Of a stretch of 64,000 nucleotides of DNA, positions 53,258 to 62,099 are shown in pieces; the first letter of the stretch is position 1, and the number at the start of each line of letters is the position of its first letter. The notes beneath the pieces are model-generated. The model ran no database searches, was not told where the DNA came from, and saw only the letters and a program-made list of their open reading frames with translations. The DNA is from Streptomyces rishiriensis. GTDB lineage: Bacteria > Actinomycetota > Actinomycetes > Streptomycetales > Streptomycetaceae. The stretch covers positions 86,888 to 150,887 of the forward strand of contig NZ_BEWA01000001.1 of NCBI RefSeq assembly GCF_003112535.1, written 5' to 3'. Both the position numbers and the translations under genes were made by a program.

Positions 53258-53331
53258 CGATGAGACGCCATCGGATTCCTCGATGGGCCGCCATAGGATT
53301 ATTCGATGGGACGTCATCGGGTTTTTCGATG
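53258..53331 (-). promoter_or_regulatory. 23-bp iterated dyad array upstream of the NRPS-side run
   Basis: CGATG recurs at 53258, 53281, 53304 and 53327, exactly 23 bp apart. In the first three units it is followed after 6 bp by CATCG, CATAG and CATCG, forming CGATG-N6-CATCG dyads. The array lies 104-177 bp before the first carrier-protein start, in an AT-richer patch with GGATT/GGGTTT runs between units. It looks like an operator array for a dimeric regulator, or less likely a small iteron set. Confidence 0.65.
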
Positions 53332-53410
53332 GGAAATCCCGAAAGGGTGGCCGAGGGACCCGTGAACAGGGATTTCGGGAGAGGGAAGAGGGGAGGCGGG
53401 CCGCGGCCGC

Positions 53411-53575
53411 GCCGGCGGGCGGGGCGGGGCACGTGCGTGCCGGCGGCCTCGGCGAGGCGGGGCGCGCCGGCGGGCGGGGCGGGGCACGTGCGTGCCGGCG
53501 GCCTCGGCGAGGCGGGGCGCGCCGGCGGGCGGGGCGGGGCGCGTGCGTGCCGGCGGCCTCGGCGAGGCGGGGCGG
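53411..53575. repeat. Three near-identical 55-bp tandem repeats
   Basis: Copies start at 53411, 53466 and 53521 (each begins GCCGGCGGGCGGGGCGGGGC) and differ by only one or two bases. The unit is not a multiple of three and lies between the 23-bp array and the CGNR gene, so it is intergenic minisatellite DNA. Confidence 0.85.
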
Positions 53576-53652
53576 TGCAGCCGTGCGCCCGCCGGCCCGA
53601 ACCGGGAAGGCGCCGCGTGCGGGCGCCCGGCGGGGGCGGGTGCGGGTGCGGC

Positions 53653-53763
53653 GGAGCGGGTGCGGCCGGGCCGGGTGCGCGGGTGCGCCGGAGCGGGTGC
53701 GGCCGGGCCGGGTGCGCGGGTGCGGCGGAGCGGGTGCGGCCGGGCGGGGTGCGCGGGTGCGGC
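53653..53763. repeat. Three 37-bp tandem repeats
   Basis: Units beginning GGAGCGGGTGCGGCCGGG start at 53653, 53690 and 53727. The third copy has several changes and runs into further GCGGCCGGGCGGGG copies up to the CGNR stop. This is intergenic, just beyond the end of the leftward CGNR regulator gene. Confidence 0.75.
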
Positions 53764-53790
53764 CGGGCGGGGTGCGCGCCGGTGGCGCCG

Positions 53791-54363
53791 TCAGGGCTGC
53801 CGGCCGGCCGCCGCGGCGGCCTGCTTCGCGGAGTGCCGGCGGGCCTTGGCGCGGTTGCCGCACACGCGCATCGAGCACCAGCGGCGGCTGCGGTTCTTGG
53901 ACACGTCCCAGAAGACCCAGGCGCAGGCGTGCTCGGCGCAGCGCTTGAGCCGGGCGGCCTCGCCGGTGACGACCAGTTCGCTCCATGCGATCGCGAGGCC
54001 GGCCAGAGCCTTCCTGACCGGCGTCAGGTCCGCCGCGGGGGACAGGACGGCGCCGTCCCGGCGGGCGCCGCGGACCGTGATCAGTACGGGCAGCTCCCGC
54101 AGGGCCTCGTCGGCGCCGGCGAGGAGCGCCGCGTCGGCGGTGTCGCCGACGTGGACGCCCAGTTCCTCCCGGATGCCGGTGCGCAGGCGCAGGCACAGGG
54201 CGTGGTCCTCGGCGCCGGTGCGGCGTTCGCGGTCGAGCAGCCCGCGCTCGACGAGCCAGGCGGACAGCGCGCCCGGCGTGGCCAGCTCGTCGGTGCCGAG
54301 CTCCACGTCGACGGTGTTGGCGAAGGCCTCGATCAGCCGGGCGCACGCCGGGGCTTCGGACAT
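53791..54363 (-). CDS. CGNR zinc-finger transcriptional regulator
   Basis: The 190-residue protein has the ABATE-like N-terminal domain and a C-terminal zinc finger KRCAEHACAWVFWDVS followed by RRWCSMRVCGNRAKARRH, with four cysteines and CGNR intact. It is divergent from the MFS exporter gene at 54507. Three short CCGGTTAG-like motifs lie in the spacer. CGNR proteins often control divergent exporters, so it probably represses the MFS gene until the product or its precursor accumulates. Confidence 0.87.
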   Translation of the reverse strand: MSEAPACARLIEAFANTVDVELGTDELATPGALSAWLVERGLLDRERRTGAEDHALCLRLRTGIREELGVHVGDTADAALLAGADEALRELPVLITVRGARRDGAVLSPAADLTPVRKALAGLAIAWSELVVTGEAARLKRCAEHACAWVFWDVSKNRSRRWCSMRVCGNRAKARRHSAKQAAAAAGRQP

Positions 54364-54401
54364 GGGTCATCTCCTCGCAGAGAGTCCAGCGTACACCCCG
54401 G

Positions 54402-54499
54402 CCTAACCGGTCAACGACTTCACCGGGTAGCGGACTTGGTTCCGGACGTGTCAGACTCGCCCCCTCGGGAATAACCACTGAAGGCGATAGCCGGTTAGG
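54402..54499. promoter_or_regulatory. Inverted CCTAACCGG / CCGGTTAGG motifs in the CGNR-MFS spacer
   Basis: CCTAACCGG at 54402-54410 and its exact complement CCGGTTAGG at 54491-54499 flank the divergent promoters, and a related CCGGGTAG lies at 54423-54430. One copy is near each gene start. They are candidate operators for the CGNR regulator. Confidence 0.5.
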
Positions 54500-54506
54500 G
54501 GAAGTG

Positions 54507-55862
54507 ATGAGCGACCAAGCCGTCCAGACCGCGAAGGCCCCGGTGGCAGCGGTCGCGGACACCGGGGTGGAGGCGGCCGCGGCGGGCCCCGGCGGGCCGC
54601 GCGCCGGGGAGCCGGCCGCGCGGCACGGCGGCCGCAACGCCGCCGTCCTCCTCGTCTTCACCGCGATCACCAACCTCGCGGACGGCGTCACCAAGATCGC
54701 CCTGCCGTTGCTGGCCACCCGTGTCTCCGCCTCCCCGGCCCGGATATCGGCGGTGTCGCTCACCCTCTCGCTGCCCTGGCTGCTGGTGGCCCTGCACGTC
54801 GGCGTCCTGGTCGACCGCGCCGACCGCCGGCGCCTGCTGTGGGGGGCGAACGCGCTGCGGCTGCTCGCGCTCGGCGCGCTCATCGAGGCCGCTCTGGCCG
54901 AGCGCGTCACCATCGCCGTGCTCTGCGTCGTGGGCGCGGTCCTGGGCGTGGCCGAGGTCATCGCGCTGACCTCGGCATCGGCCCTGATCCCGGCTCTGGT
55001 CCCGCCGGAGGGCCGCGAGCGGGTGAACGCCTGGATCGCCGGGGCCGAGACGGTCTGCAACGAGTTCTGCGGCCCCTTCGTCGGCGGCCTCCTGCTCGCG
55101 GCGGGCACCGGCTTCGCCCTCGGCGCGACCTGGGTGTCCTACCTGGCGGCCGCCCTGGTCCTGCTGCTGCTCGCCGGCCGGTTCCGCGCCGCCGGGGACA
55201 CCGCGCAGGCCGGGGCCGGGGCCGGGGCCGGGGCCGGGGCCGGCGGGAGCGTCAACCGGCAGATCGCCGGCGGCCTGCGCTACCTGTGGCAGCACACGCT
55301 GCTGCGCACCATGTCCCTCATCCTGACGGTCCTGTGCGCCTGCTGGGGGGCCTGGCTGGCGCTCATGCCGCTGTTCGCCACCGACGTGATGCAGCTCAGC
55401 CCCCGCCAGTACGGGACGCTCCTGAGCGCGCTGGGCGTCGGCGGCCTGACCGGCGCCCTCACCGTGACCCGGGTGAACCGGGCCCTCGGGCGCCGCTGGG
55501 CGATGTTCGCCGACCTGGCCGGCACCTTCGCCATGATGGCCGTGCCCGCGCTGACCACCGACCTCTGGGCGGTCGCCGCCGCCGCCTTCGCCGGCGGCAT
55601 GGGCGGCACCCTGTGGACGGTGAACGCCCGCACCATCGGCCAGCGCCTCGTCCCCGACGCCCTGCTCGGCCGCTACACCGCCGTGAGCCGCCTCTTCAGC
55701 TGGGGCGCCATGCCCCTCGGAGCCGGCGCCATGGGCCTGCTCGCCCAATGGCTCGGCCTGCGGCTCGCCTTCTGGGTCTTCGCCGCGTCCGTGGCCGTGA
55801 CCGTCGTCCCCTTCCTGCGCGTCCTGACCCGCCCCGCCCTGGCACAGGCGTACGGCGACTAG
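54507..55862 (+). CDS. MFS exporter (EntS-like)
   Basis: The 451-residue protein has about 11-12 transmembrane helices after a 40-residue cytosolic Ala-rich N-terminus. FTAITNLADGVTKIALPLLATRVSASPARISAVSLTLSLPWLL and VDRADRRRLLWGANALRL fit the enterobactin-exporter (EntS/MFS_3) group. The central loop contains an AG dipeptide run (DNA repeat near 55209-55250). It is controlled by the divergent CGNR regulator. As the gene beside the NRPS-side run it is the best candidate for export of the final product. Start may be either of two adjacent ATGs (54504 or 54507). Confidence 0.87.
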   Translation: MSDQAVQTAKAPVAAVADTGVEAAAAGPGGPRAGEPAARHGGRNAAVLLVFTAITNLADGVTKIALPLLATRVSASPARISAVSLTLSLPWLLVALHVGVLVDRADRRRLLWGANALRLLALGALIEAALAERVTIAVLCVVGAVLGVAEVIALTSASALIPALVPPEGRERVNAWIAGAETVCNEFCGPFVGGLLLAAGTGFALGATWVSYLAAALVLLLLAGRFRAAGDTAQAGAGAGAGAGAGGSVNRQIAGGLRYLWQHTLLRTMSLILTVLCACWGAWLALMPLFATDVMQLSPRQYGTLLSALGVGGLTGALTVTRVNRALGRRWAMFADLAGTFAMMAVPALTTDLWAVAAAAFAGGMGGTLWTVNARTIGQRLVPDALLGRYTAVSRLFSWGAMPLGAGAMGLLAQWLGLRLAFWVFAASVAVTVVPFLRVLTRPALAQAYGD

Positions 55863-55890
55863 CGGGCCTCCCGCCGCGTACGGCGATCAG

Positions 55891-56018
55891 CGGCCCTCCC
55901 GCCGCGCCCCTGCCGCAGGAAACGGCCCTCCCGCCGCGCCCCTGCCGCAGGAAACGGCCCTCCCGCCGCGCCCCTGCCGCAGGAAACGGGCCTCCCGCCG
56001 CGCCCCTGCCGGAGGAAA
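55891..56018. repeat. Four 32-bp tandem repeats
   Basis: Units starting at 55891, 55923, 55955 and 55987 share CCCTCCCGCCGCGCCCCTGC followed by CGCAGGAAA with few changes. A degenerate unit precedes them at 55863. The array fills the start of the 557-bp gap between the MFS gene and the adenylation gene. The rest of the gap (56019-56419) has no gene I recognise and should hold the promoter of the adenylation gene. Confidence 0.85.
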
Positions 56019-56419
56019 GGGGCGCGGCCGCGGGAGAGGGGATGCCCCCGCCGAGGCCGGGCGGGCCGGGCGCACCCCCGCACCGGCCGCTCCCCCGGCC
56101 TGCGGCGCCTTCGCGGGCACGGCCGCCCGCCCGCCACCGCGCGGGCGGCGATGCCTGGGTCCTCACCGGCGGGAGGGAAAACTCCTTCGGGTGAAGAGGA
56201 GAGCGCCGCGGATAATCCTCGCGGACGGCCGCCCGCGGCAAACGCGGAATTCAGAATCTCTATGGTCGCGCGGCGGGGGTCGGACGCACTCTTGCGGCGT
56301 TCCGGGCGGCCGCGGATATCGTTCTCGCTACGCCTCGACAAACCCTTTCCATTTTCTTGTCGCGAAGCCGAGAGCTGTTCCGGCGTCATGCGACGCGTCA
56401 CGGAAGAGGACCGGACATC

Positions 56420-57976
56420 ATGAACGCCACCTGGACCATGTACGACTGGTTCGCGGCCTCCGCAGCCGAGCACGGCGACCGGCGGACCGCGCTCGAGGTC
56501 GCCGGGGAGCACCTGACGTACGCCGAGCTCGACGCCACCGCCCGCCGGCTGGCGGCCGCGCTCCTGGCCGCGCACGGCGGGCTCCCCTCGCGGGTGGGCC
56601 TGCTGGCGGCCCGCAGCACGGCCGCCTACGCGGGCTACCTCGCCGTCCAGCGGCTCGGGGCCGCCGTCGTCCCGCTCAACCCGGCGTTCCCTCCCGCCCG
56701 CAACGCCACGATCGCCCGCGACGCGGGCCTGGACCTCGTGATCGCCGAGGAGGGCGCGCCGGGCCGCGCCGGCCTGCCGGTCCCGGCCGTCGTGCTGTCG
56801 GCCGAGCGGATGCGGGCGCTGCGCAGCGGCCCGGTGCCCGAGCTCCCGGCGTCCGCGGCCGGACCCGACGACCTCGCCTACATCCTGTTCACCTCCGGGT
56901 CGACGGGGCGGCCCAAGGGCGTGCCCATCGCCCACCGCAACGTCTCGGCCTATCTGAGCCACGTCATCGCGCGCTACGAGCTGGCTCCGGGCGCCCGGGT
57001 CTCCCAGACCTTCGACCTGACCTTCGACCCGTCGGTCTACGACATGTTCGGCGCGTGGGGCGGCGGCGCCACCCTCGTCGTGCCCGGCAAGGAGGACCTG
57101 CTCTCGCCGGTGCGGTTCGTCAACCGGCACGCCATCACGCACTGGAACTCCGTCCCGTCGGTGGCGTCCATCGCCCGGCGGCTGCGCGCGCTGAAGCCCG
57201 GCGCCATGCCGACGCTGCGCTGGAGCCTGTTCTGCGGCGAGGCCCTGATGCTGAGCCACGCGCGGGCCTGGCAGGCCGCGGCCCCCGGCTCCGTGCTGGA
57301 GAACATCTACGGCCCGACCGAGATGACCGTGACGTGGACGGAGTTCCGGCTGCCGGCCGACGCCGGCCACTGGCCCCGCCCGGCCAACGGCACGGTGCCC
57401 ATCGGGACGCCCTACCCCGGTCAGGAGCACCTCGTCATCGGCGAGGACGGCCGCCCGGCCCCCGAGGGCGAACTGTGCGTGCGCGGCTCGCAGCGCTTCC
57501 CCGGCTATCTGGACCCCGCCCACGACATCGGCCGGTTCCTGTCCTTCGACGGCGAGCGGGCCGTCCCCTACGACGGTTCGCAGCCGCTGAGCGCCGCGCA
57601 CTGGTACCGCACGGGCGACCGGGTCACCACCCTCGACGGGGCGCTCGTCCACCTCGGCCGCCTCGACCACCAGCTCAAGATCCGCGGCTACCGGGTGGAA
57701 CTCGGCGAGATCGAGTCCGCCCTGCTCGCGCAGAGCGGCGTGACGGAGGCCGCCGCGGTCGCCCTGCACGGCCCGGACGGCGACATCGAGCTCGCGGCCG
57801 TGTACACCGGCCCCGCCCGGGACGCCGGCGCCCTCCTGGAGGGCCTGCGCGAGCGGCTGCCCGCCTACATGGTGCCGGCCGTCCTCACCGCGCTGGACGC
57901 GCTGCCGCTCAACGCGAACGGCAAGGTCGACCGCACGGCGCTGACCGCCCTGCTGTCCGCCCCGGCCGCCGCCTGA
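56420..57976 (+). CDS. Free-standing amino-acid adenylation enzyme
   Basis: The 518-residue protein is a complete NRPS-type adenylation domain without a carrier. It has LTYAELDATARRLAAAL, YILFTSGSTGRPKGVPIAH (A3), FDLTFDPSVYDMFGAWGGG (A4), ENIYGPTEMTV (A5), WYRTGDRV (A7), HQLKIRGYRVELGEIES (A8) and LNANGKVDRTAL (A10 Lys). Stand-alone enzymes of this shape load amino acids onto separate carriers, for example in pyrrole or macrolactam starter synthesis. The carrier at 52900-53154 is a likely partner. The ATG at 56420 was chosen because the enzyme core starts directly after it. Confidence 0.88.
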   Translation: MNATWTMYDWFAASAAEHGDRRTALEVAGEHLTYAELDATARRLAAALLAAHGGLPSRVGLLAARSTAAYAGYLAVQRLGAAVVPLNPAFPPARNATIARDAGLDLVIAEEGAPGRAGLPVPAVVLSAERMRALRSGPVPELPASAAGPDDLAYILFTSGSTGRPKGVPIAHRNVSAYLSHVIARYELAPGARVSQTFDLTFDPSVYDMFGAWGGGATLVVPGKEDLLSPVRFVNRHAITHWNSVPSVASIARRLRALKPGAMPTLRWSLFCGEALMLSHARAWQAAAPGSVLENIYGPTEMTVTWTEFRLPADAGHWPRPANGTVPIGTPYPGQEHLVIGEDGRPAPEGELCVRGSQRFPGYLDPAHDIGRFLSFDGERAVPYDGSQPLSAAHWYRTGDRVTTLDGALVHLGRLDHQLKIRGYRVELGEIESALLAQSGVTEAAAVALHGPDGDIELAAVYTGPARDAGALLEGLRERLPAYMVPAVLTALDALPLNANGKVDRTALTALLSAPAAA

Positions 57977-57992
57977 CCCGCTCCCCCGCACG

Positions 57993-58037
57993 GCGCCGGC
58001 GGCCGGGCTCCCCGCACGGGAGACCGGCCGCCGGCGC
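57993..58037. terminator. Hairpin after the adenylation gene
   Basis: A 14-bp perfect stem (57993-58006 with 58024-58037) and a 17-nt loop lie 16 bp after the adenylation gene stop. The remaining 190 bp to the convergent LysR gene are GC-rich without other features. Confidence 0.55.
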
Positions 58038-58225
58038 GTGCCGACGCACCCCGCAGCCGCGTCCCCCGTGCGGCACGCGCCGCCCGCCGCCGCAGCGCCG
58101 CCCACCGGCGCCCTGCGCGTTGCCTGCCCGCGCCGTCCGCCCGCGCGCGGCGCGCGCCGGACCGTCCGCGCGCGGCCTCCCGGGGCGCGGCTCCCCCGCG
58201 CGGGCGGCCGGCCGCGTCCGCACAA

Positions 58226-59146
58226 TCAGCAGACCGCCTGCAGCGCCGGCCCGGCGGCCGCGTCCGACTCGGCCAGCACCTGCCGGGCCGTGCCGAGCAC
58301 CGTGCGGAACACCGGGTCGTCGTCGAGGCCGCGGCGCCAGAGGCACTGCGAGTACACGGTGAAGGGCGGCCGCCACTCCACGCGCCGCAGCTGCCCGAGC
58401 CGCAGCTCCTCGGCGACCGCGACGGTGGGCAGCAGCGCCATGCCGATGCCCTCGCCCACGCTGCGCTTGACCGCGTCGACCGAGCCGAGGACGAGGATCC
58501 CGCGGGCGACGGCGCCCGCCTCGGCCAGCGCCCCCTCCAGGGCCCGCTGGTATCCGCTCTCCCGGCTGGCGCAGGCCACCGTGTGGGGGGCGAGGTCGGC
58601 GGCGGAGCGGACCGGCCGGCCGGCCAGCGGGTGCTCGGGGTGCGCCACCAGGCTCAGGCCCTCCGGGCGCAGCACGAGATGGTTCACGTCGGCGGCCGCC
58701 GTGCGCGGGCCGATGAAGAACGCGCAGTCGATCTGCTCCTCGCGCACCAGCCGCACCGGGTCGCCGTCCAGCGCCCGCAGCGACAGCTCGAGCTGCCGGT
58801 GGCGCAGGTGCAGGTACTCGATGAGCGGGACCAGGCGGTAGGTGACGATGCATTCGGCGGCCCCGACCACCAGGGCGTCCGGGGCGTCGCCGGGGCCGCA
58901 CACGGACTGCTGGGCCAGCTCGCTCAGCTGCACGATGCGGCGCGCGTAGCGGTGCAGCCGCCGGCCGGCCGGGGTCAGGCTGGCCCCGGAGGCCGTACGC
59001 AGCAGCAGCGGCGTGTCCAGCGTCTGTTCCAGGGACTTGATCCGGGCGGTCACGGTCGGCTGGGCCAGCCCCAGGATGCGGGCCGCCTGCGTGAAGCTGC
59101 GGGCGTCCGCCACCGTCAGGAACGCGCTGAGGTGCTTGATGTTCAT
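58226..59146 (-). CDS. LysR-family transcriptional regulator
   Basis: The 306-residue protein has a standard LysR helix-turn-helix (MNIKHLSAFLTVADARSFTQAARILGLAQPTVTARIKSLEQTL) and an effector domain starting with ALVVGAAECIVTYRLVPLIEYLHLRH. It is convergent with the adenylation gene. A gamma-butyrolactone-receptor-type box candidate (59305-59324) lies 160 bp upstream of its start, so it may be a pathway regulator under control of the signalling cassette. Confidence 0.87.
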   Translation of the reverse strand: MNIKHLSAFLTVADARSFTQAARILGLAQPTVTARIKSLEQTLDTPLLLRTASGASLTPAGRRLHRYARRIVQLSELAQQSVCGPGDAPDALVVGAAECIVTYRLVPLIEYLHLRHRQLELSLRALDGDPVRLVREEQIDCAFFIGPRTAAADVNHLVLRPEGLSLVAHPEHPLAGRPVRSAADLAPHTVACASRESGYQRALEGALAEAGAVARGILVLGSVDAVKRSVGEGIGMALLPTVAVAEELRLGQLRRVEWRPPFTVYSQCLWRRGLDDDPVFRTVLGTARQVLAESDAAAGPALQAVC

Positions 59147-59304
59147 CCCTCAGCCCCCCTGCACCGCGCCGGACGCGGCGAGCGCGCGGACCCGTATGCG
59201 GAATCGAATCACGCCGATCCTCCATCTGCTCCGTGTCTGGTGACTGAATCTGATGCCGCGGGTACGCCGCACCGCGCCGATGCCGACGACACCAGATAAA
59301 GTAC

Positions 59305-59324
59305 AGAACGCTCGCTATGTTTTT
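59305..59324 (-). promoter_or_regulatory. Candidate receptor box upstream of the LysR gene
   Basis: AGAACGCTCGCTATGTTTTT resembles the boxes at 60054 and 63292 (shared AACG/CGNTCTCTAT pattern in one orientation). It is a possible TetR receptor site controlling the LysR gene. The match is weaker than the other two. Confidence 0.4.
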
Positions 59325-59383
59325 CTAGGGTGGAAGGACAGCTACCGCATCCGGGGGGCGGGGGCGGGGAGGCGAGGGGGGCT

Positions 59384-59983
59384 TCACGGGCCTCCCTGCG
59401 CGGCGCCGCGCAGGACCAGCCGCCAGATCCGCTCCAGCCGCTCGGCGGCGCTCCCGGCGCCGCCGGCCGGCGCGCCGGCGCCCGTGCGGATCTCCCACTC
59501 CGCGCCGGCGAGCAGGTACACGACCAGGGCGGCGAGCGTGTGCGGACAGTGCTCGGGCCGCAGCTGGCCGTCCGCCCGGGCACGGCTCAGCAGGTCGAGC
59601 ACGGCCGGCAGCCAGGAGCCCGACCACGGCTCCATCACGTCCGGCTGCTCCCGGGCGACCCGCGCGGCCGCCCGGGCGGCGACGTCCCGCTCCAGCAGGG
59701 ACGCGAGCGCGACGGTCAGGTCGGCCACGGCGCGCAGCCGCGGGGCGCCGGCCTCGACCGCCCGGTCCACCACGGCGGCGACGCCCGCCACGCCCTCTTC
59801 CCGCACCGCCTCGGCCAGCGCCCGCTTGGTCGGGAAATGAAAGGTCACCGCCCCCATGGAGGCGCCGGCGGCCTGCGAGACCCGCGACAGCCGCGCCCCC
59901 TCGTAGCCCAGCCTGTCCATCTCCAGCGCCGCCGCCCGCACGATCCGGGCGCGGGTGCGCAGCGCCCGCTCCTGCTGCCTCAT
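59384..59983 (-). CDS. TetR regulator, gamma-butyrolactone-receptor-like
   Basis: The 199-residue protein has a TetR helix-turn-helix (RTRARIVRAAALEMDRLGYEGARLSRVSQAAGASMGAVTFHFPTKRALAEAV) with the YEGA and FHFPTKRALAEAV pattern of ArpA/ScbR-type receptors, and a divergent ligand domain. The ATG at 59983 has a strong AGGAGGA region upstream. A palindromic box (60054-60067) lies 71 bp upstream. It may be a pseudo-receptor that binds antibiotics or intermediates, paired with the receptor at 62421-63116. Confidence 0.85.
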   Translation of the reverse strand: MRQQERALRTRARIVRAAALEMDRLGYEGARLSRVSQAAGASMGAVTFHFPTKRALAEAVREEGVAGVAAVVDRAVEAGAPRLRAVADLTVALASLLERDVAARAAARVAREQPDVMEPWSGSWLPAVLDLLSRARADGQLRPEHCPHTLAALVVYLLAGAEWEIRTGAGAPAGGAGSAAERLERIWRLVLRGAAQGGP

Positions 59984-60053
59984 GCCTGTCCTCCTCCTGG
60001 TCACGGCCGGACGGCCGGGAGCGGTCCCCGGCCGTCCGCGATGCCAATTTAGC

Positions 60054-60067
60054 AAAACGATCGTTCT
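60054..60067 (-). promoter_or_regulatory. Palindromic receptor box upstream of the TetR gene
   Basis: AAAACGATCGTTCT with the perfect core AACGATCGTT lies 71 bp before the TetR start at 59983, followed by CTATG. It is nearly the same as the element at 63292-63309. A probable autoregulatory TetR site. Confidence 0.6.
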
Positions 60068-60146
60068 CTATGCTTTGCTTCGAGACAACGCCGGCAACGG
60101 CCCAGGGGAGGTCACGCGGGCGGGCGCCGCGCCGCGCCCGCGCGCG

Positions 60147-60920
60147 CTACACGGCGGTCGAGCCGCCGTCGACGGCCAGGGCGGAACCCGTGACGAACGA
60201 CGAACGCTCGCTGCACAGCCAGGCCGCGGCCTGCGCCACCTCCTCGGGCCGCGACATCCTGTGCTGCAGCGAGTCGGCGAGGAAGACCTCCTCCAGCTCC
60301 GGCAGCTGCGCGATGACGCCGTCCATCATCTCGGAGCGGGTGGCGCCCACGACGAGCGCGTTGACGCGGATGCCGCGCCGGCCGTAGTCGTAGGCCGCCG
60401 CCCGCGTCAGGCCGATCACCGCGTGCTTGGAGGCGACGTAGGCGGCCGAGGCCCCGGTGGCCTTCAGGCCCGCGACGCTGGAGGTGTTCACCACCGCCCC
60501 GCCGCGCCCGGAGCCCAGCATCGCCGGTATCTGGTGGGACAGGCAGTTCCACACCCCCCGCACGTTGACGTCCATGGTCCGCTCGTAGGTCTGCGCGTCC
60601 ATCTCGTGGAGCGGGACTCCCGCCGTGCCGTACCCGGCGTTGTTGAAGGCCGCGTCCAGCGTGCCGAAGGCGTCCAGCGCCGCCCCCACGGCGCGCGCGA
60701 CGTCGCCCTCCACCCTCACGTCGCCCGCCACGGCCACGGCCCGCCCGCCGCCGCCGCGGATGCCCTCCACCAGCTCGGCCAGCCGCTGCGCACGGCGGGC
60801 CATCAGGACGACCGCCGCCCCCTCCTCGGCGAACAGCCGGGCGGCGGCCGCGCCGATCCCGCTCGACGCCCCGGTGATCATGGCCACCTTGCCGCTCAGC
60901 AGCCTGTGCTCGTCTCCCAC
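60147..60920 (-). CDS. Short-chain dehydrogenase (signal-biosynthesis candidate)
   Basis: The 257-residue classical SDR has MITGASSGIGAAAARLF, NNAGYG, the catalytic Ser in NTSSVAG and Tyr/Lys in AAYVASKHA, and VTGSALAVDGGSTAV at the end. All catalytic residues are present. It lies in the gene group with AfsA, a HAD-like protein and two TetR regulators. In A-factor-type systems a reductase finishes the butyrolactone or furan signal, so this is its likely role; a tailoring role in the main pathway is also possible. Confidence 0.85.
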   Translation of the reverse strand: MGDEHRLLSGKVAMITGASSGIGAAAARLFAEEGAAVVLMARRAQRLAELVEGIRGGGGRAVAVAGDVRVEGDVARAVGAALDAFGTLDAAFNNAGYGTAGVPLHEMDAQTYERTMDVNVRGVWNCLSHQIPAMLGSGRGGAVVNTSSVAGLKATGASAAYVASKHAVIGLTRAAAYDYGRRGIRVNALVVGATRSEMMDGVIAQLPELEEVFLADSLQHRMSRPEEVAQAAAWLCSERSSFVTGSALAVDGGSTAV

Positions 60921-61011
60921 CGCTACTCCCCCTTCTCAGTCGCGTCCGTGTCACGCCGTCGCCCGCCGCGCATCGCGCACCGGCCGGCCCGTCGATCCTG
61001 CCCGCGGCGCA

Positions 61012-61072
61012 GACCGCTCAGACCGCTCAGACCGCTCAGAGCACTCAGACCGCTCAGAGCGCTCAGAGCGGC
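61012..61072. repeat. 9-bp tandem repeat at the end of the HAD-like gene
   Basis: Units of GACCGCTCA (three in a row, then GAGCACTCA, GACCGCTCA, GAGCGCTCA and a partial copy) run into the last codons of the HAD-like gene, whose stop at 61063-61065 lies inside a unit. The repeat may have altered the C-terminus of that protein. Confidence 0.8.
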
Positions 61073-61761
61073 CACACCGTGCCGGCGGCGGCCTCGGCGT
61101 CCACCGACCGCAGCAGCTCCTCGTCCACGGCGTGCAGCGAGCCGACCAGATGGCGCACGCCCGCCTCGCCCATCAGCTGCCGCTGGAAGCTGTGCTCGAA
61201 ACGGCTGGGATGACCGATGAAGGCCATCCCCAGCGACCTGGCCGCCTCCGCGACCGTCGCCACATCGTCGATCACGAGCACCCGGTCGTGGCGCACAGCG
61301 AAGGACCCGGCGGCGATCTCGCGCAGACCCGGCCGGAACGCGTCGGTGCAGAGGTAACCGGGACCGTCGAACAGATCGGCGTGCTCACCCAGGAACGCCT
61401 CGAAGTGGCTCCGGTCGAGACCTCCGTAGCAGACCGTGCGCAGACCCAGCCGCCGCAGCCTGCGCACCAGCTCGATCGCCCCCTCGCTCACCCGCACCGG
61501 GTGCGCGGCCACATGACGCGCACGCTCCTCGAAATACGCCTCGAGCGCCTCCTCCCCGGTCATGGACCCCCCGACCGCCTCGGCGAGCAGCCGGCCCGCC
61601 ACCGAACGCGGCCGCGAGAAGATGCTCCGCTCGACCTCGGCCGTATAGACGCAGCCGCGGCTCACCAGAAAATCGTGGATGACCGGACTGAAGGAGTCCT
61701 CCAGCATGACGCCGTCGATGTTGACCGCGCACAGGCGCAGATGCCCCAGACCCTGAACCAT
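61063..61761 (-). CDS. HAD-superfamily protein with Asn in place of the nucleophile
   Basis: The 232-residue protein has a HAD layout: motif I region LCAVNIDGVML at residues 10-20, helical cap, FRPG before motif III, and motif IV VLVIDDVATVAEAARSLGM. HAD phosphatases need DxDG in motif I. Here the first Asp is Asn14 (N-I-D), so phosphatase activity by the normal mechanism is doubtful. HAD phosphatases such as MmfP occur in furan or butyrolactone signal clusters. The ATG at 61761 was chosen as it starts right before the fold; the upstream frame is repeat DNA. Confidence 0.7.
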   Translation of the reverse strand: MVQGLGHLRLCAVNIDGVMLEDSFSPVIHDFLVSRGCVYTAEVERSIFSRPRSVAGRLLAEAVGGSMTGEEALEAYFEERARHVAAHPVRVSEGAIELVRRLRRLGLRTVCYGGLDRSHFEAFLGEHADLFDGPGYLCTDAFRPGLREIAAGSFAVRHDRVLVIDDVATVAEAARSLGMAFIGHPSRFEHSFQRQLMGEAGVRHLVGSLHAVDEELLRSVDAEAAAGTVWPL

Positions 61762-61889
61762 GTCCTCTCCCCTCCCGATGGATTTCCCGCACTGTCTCCC
61801 CACCCCCGCCGGCGCCGGCGCCGACAGGCCCGACAGGCCCGACAGGCCCGGCCGGCACGACACACGCCGCACCCACCGGCGCCCCGACC

Positions 61890-61987
61890 GGACACCCACG
61901 GCCGGACACCCACGGCCACTCACCCACGGCCGGACACCCACGGCCACTCACCCACGGCCGGACACCCACGGCCGGACACCGCGGTCG
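61890..61987. repeat. Seven 14-bp tandem repeats
   Basis: Units alternate between GGACACCCACGGCC and ACTCACCCACGGCC, with the last copy degenerate. They lie in the 659-bp gap (61762-62420) between the HAD-like gene and the receptor gene. No spacers, so this is not a CRISPR. Confidence 0.85.
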
Positions 61988-62099
61988 CTCACCCGCGGCC
62001 GGCCGCACCGCCGCCAGCCGCGCGCTGCCAGCCGCGGCCGGCCGCACTGCTGTCAGCCATGCGCTGCCGACCGCGTGCCGACGACCGCGTGCCGCCGGT

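Noticed and set aside
53258..53331. Plasmid replication iterons
   Set aside because: Only three and a half units are present, no initiator gene is adjacent, and the position upstream of a biosynthetic run with internal dyads fits operators better.
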